Part shown: positions 7,211 through 13,166 of the stretch, one piece after another
Numbering within the stretch: the stretch's first letter is position 1
Layout: every line of letters begins with the position of its first letter
Source: DAOTXK01 sp034435395
GTDB taxonomy: Bacteria; Chloroflexota; Anaerolineae; Aggregatilineales; Ch27
Direction of reading: 5' to 3'
Assembly (NCBI GenBank): GCA_034435395.1
Contig: DAOTXK010000382.1
Span: 1 to 13,674, forward strand
Length of the DNA: 13,674 nucleotides
Position numbers and translations under genes: made by a program
Notes under the pieces: model-generated
What the model saw: the letters and a program-made list of their open reading frames with translations, nothing else
The model's database searches: none
What the model was told of the DNA's origin: nothing

Positions 7211-8479
7211 TTATGACGTTTCGGTGCGTGGGCGGGCGGCCAGGGTGACGGTGAGCGTGGTGATCTGCCCGTCGCGGAGCACGTCGAGTCTCACCGTTTG
7301 CCCGACCTCGGCATTGTAGACGAAGCTGATCAACTCATCCATCGTCTCGATGACCTGCCCGTCAGCGCCGACGATGATGTCGCCGCCGATGCTGATCGTG
7401 CCGCCTTCCAGTGTGACCTGGCGGTCGCTGCCCCGCAGGCCAGCCTTATCCGCCGGGCTGCCCGTGGTGACGGTGGCCACCAGCACACCGGTCTGCGTCG
7501 AGTCCAGGTTCATCGCCTCGCGCAGGGCCGGGGTCAGCGTGCCGCCGGAGATGCCCAGCCAGGCATGGTCGAAGTGACCGTCTGTGATCAACACGGGGAC
7601 CACGCGCTTCACCAGGTCCGAAGGGACGGCGAAGCCGATGCCGCTGTTCTGTTCCGTGTTGGAGCGGATGGCGGTGTTGACGCCGATGACCTCGCCCGCC
7701 GGGTTGAGCAGCGGGCCGCCGGAGTTGCCGGGGTTGATGGCGGCGTCGGTCTGGATGATGTTGGGGATGTTGAAGGTGGCCCCATCAGCCACGCGTTCCT
7801 GGGCGGGCAGCATCCGCCCCAGGGCGCTGATGATGCCGGTGGTCATGGTGCCCTGCAGGCCGAACGGATTGCCGATGGCGACCACGATCTGGCCGACCTG
7901 TAGCGCGTCCGAATCGCCCAGGGGCAACGGGCGCACCGCGACCCCTTCCGGAAGGTCCGCCGGATCGATCTTCACCACCGCCAGATCGCTGTCCGGGTCG
8001 CCGCCGACCAGCTCCGCATTCAGCGACGTGCCATCAGCCAGGACGACGGTGATGCGGTCCGCCTGCCCGGCGACGTGATAGTTGGTCACGATGTGGCCGT
8101 CCGTGTCATAAAAGAAGCCGGACCCCTGACCATAGACGTACCGCTGCTGGGGCTGGCTTTGCTGGGGAGTCTGCGGGAACTGGAAGGGGAAGCCGGGGAA
8201 GTTCGGTATCTCCGGGAACTGGAACTGGGGCATCTGGACGGTGGTGGTGACCGGCTGCCGCACCTGAACGCTCACCACTGAGGGGTCGGCCTGGGCGTAC
8301 AGCTCAATGAACTGCGCCTCCAGTGGGCTGACGGTCTCGCTGGTCTGAGCGGCGACGCGGGGGGCGCTCGTATTGAGCGTGAGCGGCGTGACGGTGACGA
8401 CCCCGAAGATCATCAGCGCCAGGCCGAGGATCACCGCCCCAGTAATCATCCAACCCATTTGTTGTTTACGTGTAGACAT
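7211..8479 (-). CDS. htrA: HtrA/Deg-family serine protease with PDZ domain (copy 1)
   Basis: A 422-residue S1C serine protease. The start ATG at 8479 has an AAGGAGG ribosome-binding site. One N-terminal membrane segment (about 9-32) anchors it with the protease outside. The catalytic triad is H135 (VTNYHV), D165 (DSDLAVVK) and S253 (GNSGGP), followed by a single PDZ domain at about 308-410. The protein is expected to degrade or sense misfolded envelope proteins, like DegS and Gram-positive HtrA. Residues 76-112, just before the core, form a low-complexity stretch rich in Phe, Pro and Gln (FQFPEIPNFPGFPFQFPQ) that the paralogue at 8799-9941 lacks. The leader is long, about 170 nt from the predicted start site, and the promoter overlaps an inverted repeat. 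It lies directly downstream of its paralogue on the same strand. Confidence 0.95.
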   Translation of the reverse strand: MSTRKQQMGWMITGAVILGLALMIFGVVTVTPLTLNTSAPRVAAQTSETVSPLEAQFIELYAQADPSVVSVQVRQPVTTTVQMPQFQFPEIPNFPGFPFQFPQTPQQSQPQQRYVYGQGSGFFYDTDGHIVTNYHVAGQADRITVVLADGTSLNAELVGGDPDSDLAVVKIDPADLPEGVAVRPLPLGDSDALQVGQIVVAIGNPFGLQGTMTTGIISALGRMLPAQERVADGATFNIPNIIQTDAAINPGNSGGPLLNPAGEVIGVNTAIRSNTEQNSGIGFAVPSDLVKRVVPVLITDGHFDHAWLGISGGTLTPALREAMNLDSTQTGVLVATVTTGSPADKAGLRGSDRQVTLEGGTISIGGDIIVGADGQVIETMDELISFVYNAEVGQTVRLDVLRDGQITTLTVTLAARPRTETS

Positions 8480-8549
8480 ATCTCGCCTCCTTGTGGTTTG
8501 TGCGAGGGTGGTCAGAATAAAACGCGCCTGTTCCCCAAAATTCGTGGTC

Positions 8550-8575
8550 CAGACGGGCTTTTTCAGACGGGTCTG
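8550..8575. repeat. Direct repeat and small hairpin in the HtrA copy-1 leader
   Basis: CAGACGGG occurs at 8550-8557 and again at 8564-8571 (14-bp period). The second copy is part of an inverted repeat CAGAC-GG-GTCTG (8564-8575). Both lie in the leader between the predicted promoter and the HtrA start codon, and could be a regulator site or an RNA hairpin. The evidence is positional only. Confidence 0.35.
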
Positions 8576-8649
8576 TTGGCCGCGACGATCGCTGGTGAGG
8601 CGATACCAATCCAGCGCGCGATTCCTCCTTACCCCTCGCTAATCTCGTC

Positions 8650-8685
8650 TAAGACGATACACCCGATAGCTTAATATCGTCTTAA
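8650..8685 (-). promoter_or_regulatory. HtrA copy-1 promoter overlapped by an operator-like inverted repeat
   Basis: A perfect 10-bp inverted repeat, TAAGACGATA (8650-8659) and TATCGTCTTA (8675-8684), has a 15-bp spacer. A second palindrome, TCGTCT-A-AGACGA (8645-8657), overlaps the left arm. On the minus strand the arms coincide with a predicted -35 TTAAGA (8680-8685) and -10 TATCGT (8654-8659), 20 bp apart. The same TTAAG(A/C)-N20-TAT(N)2T layout with GGGTG before the -10 occurs upstream of HtrA copy 2. A dimeric regulator bound here would cover the promoter. The rest of the 319-bp gap 8480-8798 holds the long leader, a GGGCAG-CGG-CTGCCC inverted repeat (8712-8726) and the terminator at 8741-8773. 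Confidence 0.55.
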
Positions 8686-8740
8686 ATGCGGATAGAAAAT
8701 CCGTAAGAAATGGGCAGCGGCTGCCCGATCATTGGGGCAC

Positions 8741-8773
8741 AAAAAGCGCGAGCCGCCGGGAGGCGACCCGCGC
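8741..8773 (-). terminator. Rho-independent terminator of HtrA copy 2
   Basis: Read on the minus strand, GCGCGGGTCGCC and GGCGGCTCGCGC form a 12-bp stem (with G-U pairs) around a TCCC loop, followed directly by TTTTT. It starts 25 bp after the stop codon of the gene at 8799-9941. Stem sequences match the hairpin behind HtrA copy 1 (7150-7179) at most positions. Confidence 0.85.
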
Positions 8774-8798
8774 CGCCGAAAGCTGCCGTGGAGGCCAC

Positions 8799-9941
8799 TT
8801 ATGGCCGCGCGCCCAGGATGACCGGCACGTCGATGAGACGCCCGTCGCGCAGCACGCCGAAGGTCACCTGCTGGCCGACTGCCGCATTGTCGATGAAGCT
8901 GATCAGGTCGTCGAAGGTCGCGATGGGCTGCCCATCGGCGCTGACGATCACGTCCCCGCCCACCGGGACGGCCTGGTTGCCGATCCGCGCCTCCCGGTTG
9001 TTGCCGCGCAGGCCGGCCTTATCCGCCGGGCCGTCGGCCACCACCGACGCCACCAGCGCGCCCCGCTGGGTGCCATCCAGACCCATCGCCTGGCTGACCG
9101 CCGGGACGAGCGTCCCGCCGGCGATGCCCAGCCAGGGATGATCGTAGTGCCCGTCGGCGATGAGGGCCGGGGTCACCTGAGCCACCCGGTTGGCGGGCAC
9201 GGCGAAGCCAATGCCGCTGTAGGAATCGGTGGCGGAACGGATGGCGGTGTTGACGCCGATGACCTCGCCCGCCAGGTTGAGTAGCGGGCCGCCGGAACTG
9301 CCGGGGTTGATGGCCGCGTCGGTCTGGATGATGTTGGGGTTGTTGAAACTGCTGCCGTTGATGGTCATTTCCTGCGAAGGCAGCGTCCGCCCCAGGGCGC
9401 TGACGATGCCGGTGGTCATGGTGCCTTGCAGGCCGAAGGGGTTGCCGATGGCGGCCACCATCTGGCCGACCTGTAGCGCGTCCGAATCGCCCAGGGGCAG
9501 CGGGCGGGCGTCAGCCGGCAGTGCCGCCGGGTCCACCTTCACCACCGCCAGGTCGCTGTCCGAGTCCCCGCCGACCAGGCTGGCGTCAGTCGATGTGCCG
9601 TCAGCGAAGATGACCTGAATGGCGGTGGCCTGTCCGGCCACGTGGTAGTTGGTCACGATGTGACCGCTGGTGTCAAACAGGAAGCCGGAACCCTGCCCGC
9701 TGGCGATCGCGCCGCGCGCGCTTCGCTCCACCACCTGGATGCTGACCACGGAGGGATTGACCGTCGTGTACAGCGCGATCAACTGCGCCTCCAGTGCGTT
9801 GATCGAGACGCTGGCCTGGGCTTCCACCCGCGCCGGAGCGCCGAGTTGTGGGGCGGCGGCCAGGCCAACGATCAGGAGGGTGATGACGACGATCAACCCG
9901 CCCGTTACCATCCAACCGAGTCGCTGCTTGAGACCTGCCAT
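8799..9941 (-). CDS. htrA: HtrA/Deg-family serine protease with PDZ domain (copy 2)
   Basis: A 380-residue S1C protease, clearly paralogous to its neighbour throughout. The ATG at 9941 is preferred because TGGAGGC lies about 9 nt upstream and MAGLKQRLGWMVTGG aligns with the start of copy 1; the frame stays open a further 66 codons upstream but without family resemblance. Architecture: membrane anchor at about 10-32, triad H100, D130 and S216 (in GSSGGP, where most homologues have GNSGG), and one PDZ domain at about 265-372. The Phe/Pro/Gln-rich segment of copy 1 is replaced here by about ten residues (ERSARGAIAS). The likely role is envelope protein quality control. It has its own promoter and a strong terminator, so the two proteases are probably transcribed separately. 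Confidence 0.95.
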   Translation of the reverse strand: MAGLKQRLGWMVTGGLIVVITLLIVGLAAAPQLGAPARVEAQASVSINALEAQLIALYTTVNPSVVSIQVVERSARGAIASGQGSGFLFDTSGHIVTNYHVAGQATAIQVIFADGTSTDASLVGGDSDSDLAVVKVDPAALPADARPLPLGDSDALQVGQMVAAIGNPFGLQGTMTTGIVSALGRTLPSQEMTINGSSFNNPNIIQTDAAINPGSSGGPLLNLAGEVIGVNTAIRSATDSYSGIGFAVPANRVAQVTPALIADGHYDHPWLGIAGGTLVPAVSQAMGLDGTQRGALVASVVADGPADKAGLRGNNREARIGNQAVPVGGDVIVSADGQPIATFDDLISFIDNAAVGQQVTFGVLRDGRLIDVPVILGARP

Positions 9942-9993
9942 GATCGTTTGCCTCCATAGGGTCCGTTTGATTCGAGTGACCATTTCGGCCCTC

Positions 9994-10025
9994 AGCATAC
10001 ACCCATCAGGTGAACACACGCTTAA
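9994..10025 (-). promoter_or_regulatory. Predicted promoter of HtrA copy 2
   Basis: On the minus strand TTAAGC (10020-10025) is 20 bp from TATGCT (9994-9999), with GGGTG just before the -10. This matches the layout of the copy-1 promoter base for base in the key elements. The spacing is longer than the sigma70 norm, so either the -35 is elsewhere or another sigma factor is used. No inverted repeat like that of copy 1 is present. The predicted leader is about 50 nt. Confidence 0.4.
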
Positions 10026-10082
10026 CAGGAGATAGAAACTGGCTGAGAATCGGCGGGCCGTCGCCATTTTGAGAGGAGCGTT

Positions 10083-10088
10083 TATAAT
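10083..10088 (+). promoter_or_regulatory. Possible -10 of the kynB-like gene
   Basis: A perfect TATAAT lies 69 bp upstream of the ATG at 10157. The position of the -35 at 17 bp reads GTCGCC, not a match, so the promoter would need an activator or another sigma factor. The divergent region 9942-10156 otherwise contains only the HtrA copy-2 promoter. Confidence 0.35.
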
Positions 10089-10156
10089 CGTTATCCTGCT
10101 GATCCTGACCATCGATCCGCCGGGGCCATGTCGGCGCACGAGAAAACGAGGAAGCC

Positions 10157-10786
10157 ATGACCGACATCTACGACATCAGCCGCACCCTGTCGCCGACGCT
10201 GGCCGTCTGGCCGGGGGATACGCCCTTTTCCCTCCGGCAGAACCTCAGTCTGGCCGGGGGCGACGGGGTCAACCTGACCACGCTCACGCTTTCCGCCCAT
10301 GCGGGGACCCACCTGGACGCCCCCTGGCACGTCATGGCGGGCGGCGCTCATCCCGCCGATCTGCCGCTGGAGCCGTTCATCGGGAGAGCGCACGTCGTCA
10401 CCGTCGAGCGGACGGCGGGCGGCATCGTCCCGGCGGACCTGGCGGGCCATGACTGGAGCGGCGGGCAGCGCCTGTTGATTCACACCTGGTACAGCGACGT
10501 GCCAGACGACCGCTTTGTGCCCGATTTCCCGTATCCCACGCTGGAACTCATCGAGTGGCTGGCGGCGCGGGGTCTGGTCCTGCTGGGGGTGGATACGCCC
10601 ACCGTGGACAGCTTCGACAGCGAGGCGCTGGAAGGCCACCGCCGTCTGTTCGAGCGCGGCATCTACAACCTGGAGATGCTGGCCCTGGCTGGCGTCCCGG
10701 ATGGCGTATACGAGCTGATCGCCCTCCCGCTCAAGATCGCCGGGGGCTGCGGCAGTCCGGTGCGGGCGATCCTGCGCCGGACGTGA
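10157..10786 (+). CDS. kynB: Kynurenine formamidase-like cyclase family protein
   Basis: A 209-residue protein of the cyclase/arylformamidase family. The metal site HAGTHLDAPWH (H48, H52, D54, H58) is complete, as are H161 and E173 in GHRRLFERGIYNLEML, which complete the Zn site and catalysis in KynB enzymes. The WPGDTPF opening, LLGVDTPTVDSFDS (142-155) and the YELIALPLK...SPVRAIL end are the pattern specific to bacterial KynB, which hydrolyses N-formyl-kynurenine to kynurenine and formate in tryptophan breakdown. The ATG at 10157 follows GAGGAA. No other kynurenine gene lies in the window, so the pathway role is inferred from family alone; another amide or lactone is possible. It converges with the SH3/LysM gene and shares a hairpin terminator with it. 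Confidence 0.88.
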   Translation: MTDIYDISRTLSPTLAVWPGDTPFSLRQNLSLAGGDGVNLTTLTLSAHAGTHLDAPWHVMAGGAHPADLPLEPFIGRAHVVTVERTAGGIVPADLAGHDWSGGQRLLIHTWYSDVPDDRFVPDFPYPTLELIEWLAARGLVLLGVDTPTVDSFDSEALEGHRRLFERGIYNLEMLALAGVPDGVYELIALPLKIAGGCGSPVRAILRRT

Positions 10787-10795
10787 GTCAACATA

Positions 10796-10818
10796 AGCCC
10801 CCGGGGTGAGCGGGGGCT
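10796..10818. terminator. Bidirectional hairpin between kynB-like and SH3/LysM genes
   Basis: AGCCCCCG (10796-10803) and CGGGGGCT (10811-10818) form a perfect 8-bp GC-rich stem with a 7-nt loop. It begins 10 bp after the kynB-like stop and lies 39 bp beyond the stop of the minus-strand gene. T-rich tracts are short on both sides. Its position between convergent genes supports a terminator for both. Confidence 0.65.
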
Positions 10819-10856
10819 GGTATGATCATCCAGGGACAGAGGGCGGGTCGGTGCGA

Positions 10857-11882
10857 TCAGGGGATCACCAGCTGCTGGCCGGGATAAATGAGGTTGACAT
10901 TGCTGATGCCGTTCTGGGCGGCCAGCGCGCTGACGCTCACCCCGTAGCGGGTGGCGATGCGGAACAGCGTCTCGCCCGGCTGAATCACATGCGTGCGCGG
11001 GCCGGCGGGGGCGGCCGTCACCGGGCGGCCAGGGGCCGGGTTGGTGGTGTAAGCCACCACTGGCAGCTCCATGATCGCGCCCGTGCCGCTGACGGCGGTG
11101 TAGAAGGAGTTGATCCAGTGAGTTTGATCTGGCGCGGAGGCCAGCTTCACCCAGGAGCCGTCGGCGTTCCGCGCCACCAACGTGACCTGATCGCCCAGCG
11201 TCACCCGCCGCACGGCCAGATACTGGGGGCCGGGGCCGCTGCGGACGTTCACCACGTAGGCGTTGGTGATGGTGGTGGTGATGCCGTAGGCGTAGGGCGG
11301 CGGCGCGTCGCTCACCGGCAGCGCCCCGATGAAGCCGTTCAGGGCGGTCACGTAGGAGGCGTTGATCCAGCCGCCGGTGGCGAGTTGCACCCAGGCGCTG
11401 TTGGCGCTGCGGGCCACCAGGGTCACGGTCTCCCCCTGCACGGCGCGCCCCACGGGAGCATAAGCCACGCCGGGGCCGGTGCGGACGTTGATCACGAAGG
11501 CATTGCCGATCACGCCGGTCAGGATGGGATTGCTGCCGACCGTGTGGTGGGTGATGGGCAGGGCATTGATGTCCCCGTAAACGTCCACGTAGCCGACGTT
11601 CACCCACTGGGGGACGCCTTCCGCATACAGCTGAAGCCACTGGTTATCGGCATTGCGACCGACGAAAGCTACCGGCTGTCCGCCGTAAATCCTGCCGATG
11701 ACCAGATAACCCGTGCCGGGGCCGCTGCGGACGTTGCTGTTATACCCGTCGCGGGCCTTGCCCGTCAGGATGCCCTGGGCGGAGGCAACATCCCTGGGCA
11801 GCAGGACGGCGGTCAGCAGGAGCATCCCCAGCAGCGCCGTGGCAATGGTGGTCCATTTTCGGAGCGTGTGTCGTGCGTTCAT
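10857..11882 (-). CDS. Exported protein with three bacterial SH3 domains and a LysM domain
   Basis: A 341-residue protein with a clear signal peptide (positive HTLRKW, hydrophobic core about 11-28, likely cleavage after ASA near residue 35). Three SH3_3-type repeats start at NVRSGPGTGYL (50), NVRTGPGVAYA (132) and NVRSGPGPQYL (212), each ending in a Trp-containing W-(L/V)-(Q/K)-L strand. A Thr/Pro/Ala linker leads to a C-terminal LysM domain (about 297-341: THVIQPGETLFRIATRYGVS...YPGQQLVIP). SH3 and LysM domains bind peptidoglycan or other glycans. No catalytic domain is present, so it is a wall- or sheath-binding scaffold or adaptor. The ATG at 11882 follows GGGGGTGA. It is a single-gene unit whose promoter spacer contains a palindrome. 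Confidence 0.93.
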   Translation of the reverse strand: MNARHTLRKWTTIATALLGMLLLTAVLLPRDVASAQGILTGKARDGYNSNVRSGPGTGYLVIGRIYGGQPVAFVGRNADNQWLQLYAEGVPQWVNVGYVDVYGDINALPITHHTVGSNPILTGVIGNAFVINVRTGPGVAYAPVGRAVQGETVTLVARSANSAWVQLATGGWINASYVTALNGFIGALPVSDAPPPYAYGITTTITNAYVVNVRSGPGPQYLAVRRVTLGDQVTLVARNADGSWVKLASAPDQTHWINSFYTAVSGTGAIMELPVVAYTTNPAPGRPVTAAPAGPRTHVIQPGETLFRIATRYGVSVSALAAQNGISNVNLIYPGQQLVIP

Positions 11883-11910
11883 CGTTCGTCACCCCCTGGT
11901 ATGCGCCTTT

Positions 11911-11935
11911 AGTATACACCGGATTTTTAAATCCG
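11911..11935 (-). promoter_or_regulatory. Promoter region with palindrome for the SH3/LysM gene
   Basis: On the minus strand a TATACT -10 (11911-11916), preceded by GGTG as in the two HtrA promoters, lies about 30 bp upstream of the ATG. Just upstream is the inverted repeat CGGATTT-TT-AAATCCG (11920-11935), unusually AT-rich for this window and lying where the -35/-10 spacer would be. It could be an operator. No clear -35 is seen. Confidence 0.45.
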
Positions 11936-12053
11936 ATCTACTGCCTGCCAGCGGCGCAGGAAGGGGGCAAAACCTGACGGGCCAGGGGGGCGGCACGAGG
12001 AATCGCGACGCTCTCGCCGGCATCCATGCCGCCGCTACGATCACGCGTCGCCA

Positions 12054-12063
12054 GGGGGGGGGG
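12054..12063 (+). repeat. Run of ten G upstream of the MgtC-like gene
   Basis: A homopolymer of ten G lies 66 bp before the ATG at 12130 and about 20 bp before a possible -10 TACAAT (12084-12089). Such runs are prone to slippage and could alter promoter geometry; they are also a common place for sequencing error. Around it a 15-bp motif is repeated imperfectly, GCCGCTACGATCACG (12031-12045) and GCTGCTACAATCGCG (12079-12093), 12 of 15 identical. Confidence 0.7.
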
Positions 12064-12129
12064 CGGAGGATGGGTAGCGCTGCTACAATCGCGGGGAAGG
12101 GATGGCCAGGAGAAGGAGGAGGCGGAAGG

Positions 12130-12576
12130 ATGTCTTTGGAACTTCAGTTTGAGGCAGCGCTGCGGTTGCTCCTGGCGGCCCTGTTGAGCATGGTCGTCGG
12201 GCTGGAGCGGGAGCGGCGTGACAGCCCCGCCGGGCTGCGGACGCATATGATGGTCGGGCTGGGGGCCTGCCTGTTCACGGTGCTGTCGGTGTATGCCTTC
12301 CCCGGCCCGGAGGACCACGCCCGCGTGGCGGCCCAGATCGTCACCGGGATCGGCTTCCTGGGGGCGGGGACCATCATCCAGGGTAAGCGGGACGTGCACC
12401 AGTTGACCACGGCGGCGAGCATCTGGGCCACGGCGGCGGTCGGCATGGCGGTAGGAACCGGCGCGTGGTTCCTCGGCGCGGCGGCCACGCTGATCATCTG
12501 GACGGTGCTGGCCGTGCTGCGCTCCTTCAAGCTGGAGAAACAAGGCCGCCAGCCACCTCCGAAGCCGGAAGAATAG
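12130..12576 (+). CDS. MgtC/SapB family membrane protein, short form
   Basis: A 148-residue protein. The ATG at 12130 follows a GGAGGAGG-type ribosome-binding site; an open frame continues upstream but is not family-like. The MgtC/SapB core is intact: VVGLERERR (22-30), GLRTHMMVGLGACLFT (35-50), GIGFLGAGTI (73-82) and TTAASIWATAAVGMAVG (93-109), with about four transmembrane segments. The protein ends shortly after the last segment in a charged, proline-rich tail (KLEKQGRQPPPKPEE), so it lacks the soluble ACT-like C-terminal domain of Salmonella MgtC. Known: MgtC-type proteins affect Mg2+ limitation survival and F-ATPase; SapB-type members are uncharacterised. The exact role is unknown. A TACAAT at 12084-12089 may be its -10. 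Confidence 0.9.
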   Translation: MSLELQFEAALRLLLAALLSMVVGLERERRDSPAGLRTHMMVGLGACLFTVLSVYAFPGPEDHARVAAQIVTGIGFLGAGTIIQGKRDVHQLTTAASIWATAAVGMAVGTGAWFLGAAATLIIWTVLAVLRSFKLEKQGRQPPPKPEE

Positions 12577-12611
12577 GGCAGCCGCTGGATCGGGGGTCAG
12601 GCCCTTTTCCC

Positions 12612-12638
12612 CTGACGGCGTCCGAACCGTGATAAGAT
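12612..12638 (+). promoter_or_regulatory. Possible promoter of the lipoprotein gene
   Basis: CTGACG (12612-12617) and TAAGAT (12633-12638) are 15 bp apart, slightly short of the usual spacing, about 37 bp upstream of the ATG. A 6-bp inverted repeat GTCAGG/CCTGAC (12596-12601, 12611-12616) overlaps the -35 and might be the end of the MgtC-like transcript, though no T-run follows it. Confidence 0.3.
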
Positions 12639-12674
12639 AAGGATGAGCGTGCGGCCTGTCGAAGGGGGACGACG

Positions 12675-13049
12675 ATGCGCCGGTTAGGGGCGTGGTGGCT
12701 GGTTCTGATGGCGCTGGCGGCCTGTACCTCGCTGGACGAGGGAGGGCTGCGCTGTGTGATGGAACGGACCACGACCGACCGTTATCACGGTCTCGGCGTA
12801 TGTTACACGGCTAACGTCCATGCCGTCCTCAAGGATGCCGCCGGGCGGGTGTTCACGCCGTCCTACCACGGGATGGATACAACTGACGCGGGCACGCACT
12901 TCTGGACCGATGTGTACCTGGAGGACCGGATCGCGCCGGGAGTCTACATCGTGGAAGTGCGGCGCTGCGCGGTGGGGTGCCTGGTCGAACAGTACCCGGT
13001 GCAGGTGAGCGAAGCCGAGTCGCCCGTGCTGACAATTGTGTGTCTGTAG
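12675..13049 (+). CDS. Small cysteine-containing lipoprotein, unknown function
   Basis: A 124-residue protein not recognised as a named family. It has a lipoprotein signal peptide: MRRLGAWW, a hydrophobic core, then the lipobox LAAC with C17 as the lipidated residue. Mature length is about 108 residues. Five further cysteines (C27, C43, C98, C102, C123) suggest disulfides outside the cell. A beta-rich pattern, with AVLKDAAGRVFTPSY (50-64) and IAPGVYIVEVRRC (86-98), suggests a small immunoglobulin-like or carboxypeptidase-regulatory-like sandwich; this is inference. The ATG at 12675 follows GGGGGA. A strong terminator comes right after its stop, so the transcript ends here. The 98-bp gap from the MgtC-like gene holds its own possible promoter. 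Confidence 0.8.
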   Translation: MRRLGAWWLVLMALAACTSLDEGGLRCVMERTTTDRYHGLGVCYTANVHAVLKDAAGRVFTPSYHGMDTTDAGTHFWTDVYLEDRIAPGVYIVEVRRCAVGCLVEQYPVQVSEAESPVLTIVCL

Positions 13050-13075
13050 GCCGGGGTGGGCGCACCCGGCTTTTT
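13050..13075 (+). terminator. Rho-independent terminator of the lipoprotein gene
   Basis: GCCGGGGTG and CACCCGGC pair through a GGCG loop (one bulged G), followed by TTTTT at 13071-13075. It starts at the base after the stop codon. Confidence 0.85.
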
Positions 13076-13082
13076 CCGGGGA

Positions 13083-13116
13083 GGCGCAAGCGCCCGACCG
13101 CCCGATCGGGTAATAT
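13083..13116 (+). promoter_or_regulatory. Possible promoter with palindromes before the last gene
   Basis: A TAATAT -10 (13111-13116) is immediately preceded by the perfect palindrome CCCGATCGGG (13101-13110). A second inverted repeat, GGCGC-AA-GCGCC (13083-13094), lies near the -35 position. No TTGACA-like -35 is present, so the call depends on the -10. The leader to the ATG at 13167 would be about 45 nt. Confidence 0.35.
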
Positions 13117-13166
13117 CGTTGGCTGCCAGAGCGTCCCCGCGTGGACCTTTGACGTAAGGAGCCGGT

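Noticed and set aside
8712..8726. GGGCAG-CGG-CTGCCC as a terminator
   Set aside because: It is a perfect small inverted repeat but has no T-run on either side, and the strong terminator at 8741-8773 already serves this gap.
9942..10139. N-terminal extension of 66 codons for HtrA copy 2
   Set aside because: The internal ATG at 9941 has a good ribosome-binding site and starts the segment that aligns with the paralogue; the extension covers the predicted promoter.
10806..11912. A 368-codon open frame on the plus strand opposite the SH3/LysM gene
   Set aside because: It is a Gly/His/Ala-rich shadow of a gene with a signal peptide, three SH3 repeats and a LysM domain on the other strand.
11713..12129. 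N-terminal extension of 139 codons for the MgtC-like protein
   Set aside because: It overlaps the opposite-strand SH3/LysM gene and its promoter, and the G10 tract. The family core begins at the ATG at 12130 behind a strong ribosome-binding site.
12596..12616. GTCAGG/CCTGAC hairpin as terminator of the MgtC-like gene
   Set aside because: The stem is only 6 bp with a 9-nt loop and no T-run follows; it overlaps a possible -35 and could equally be chance.
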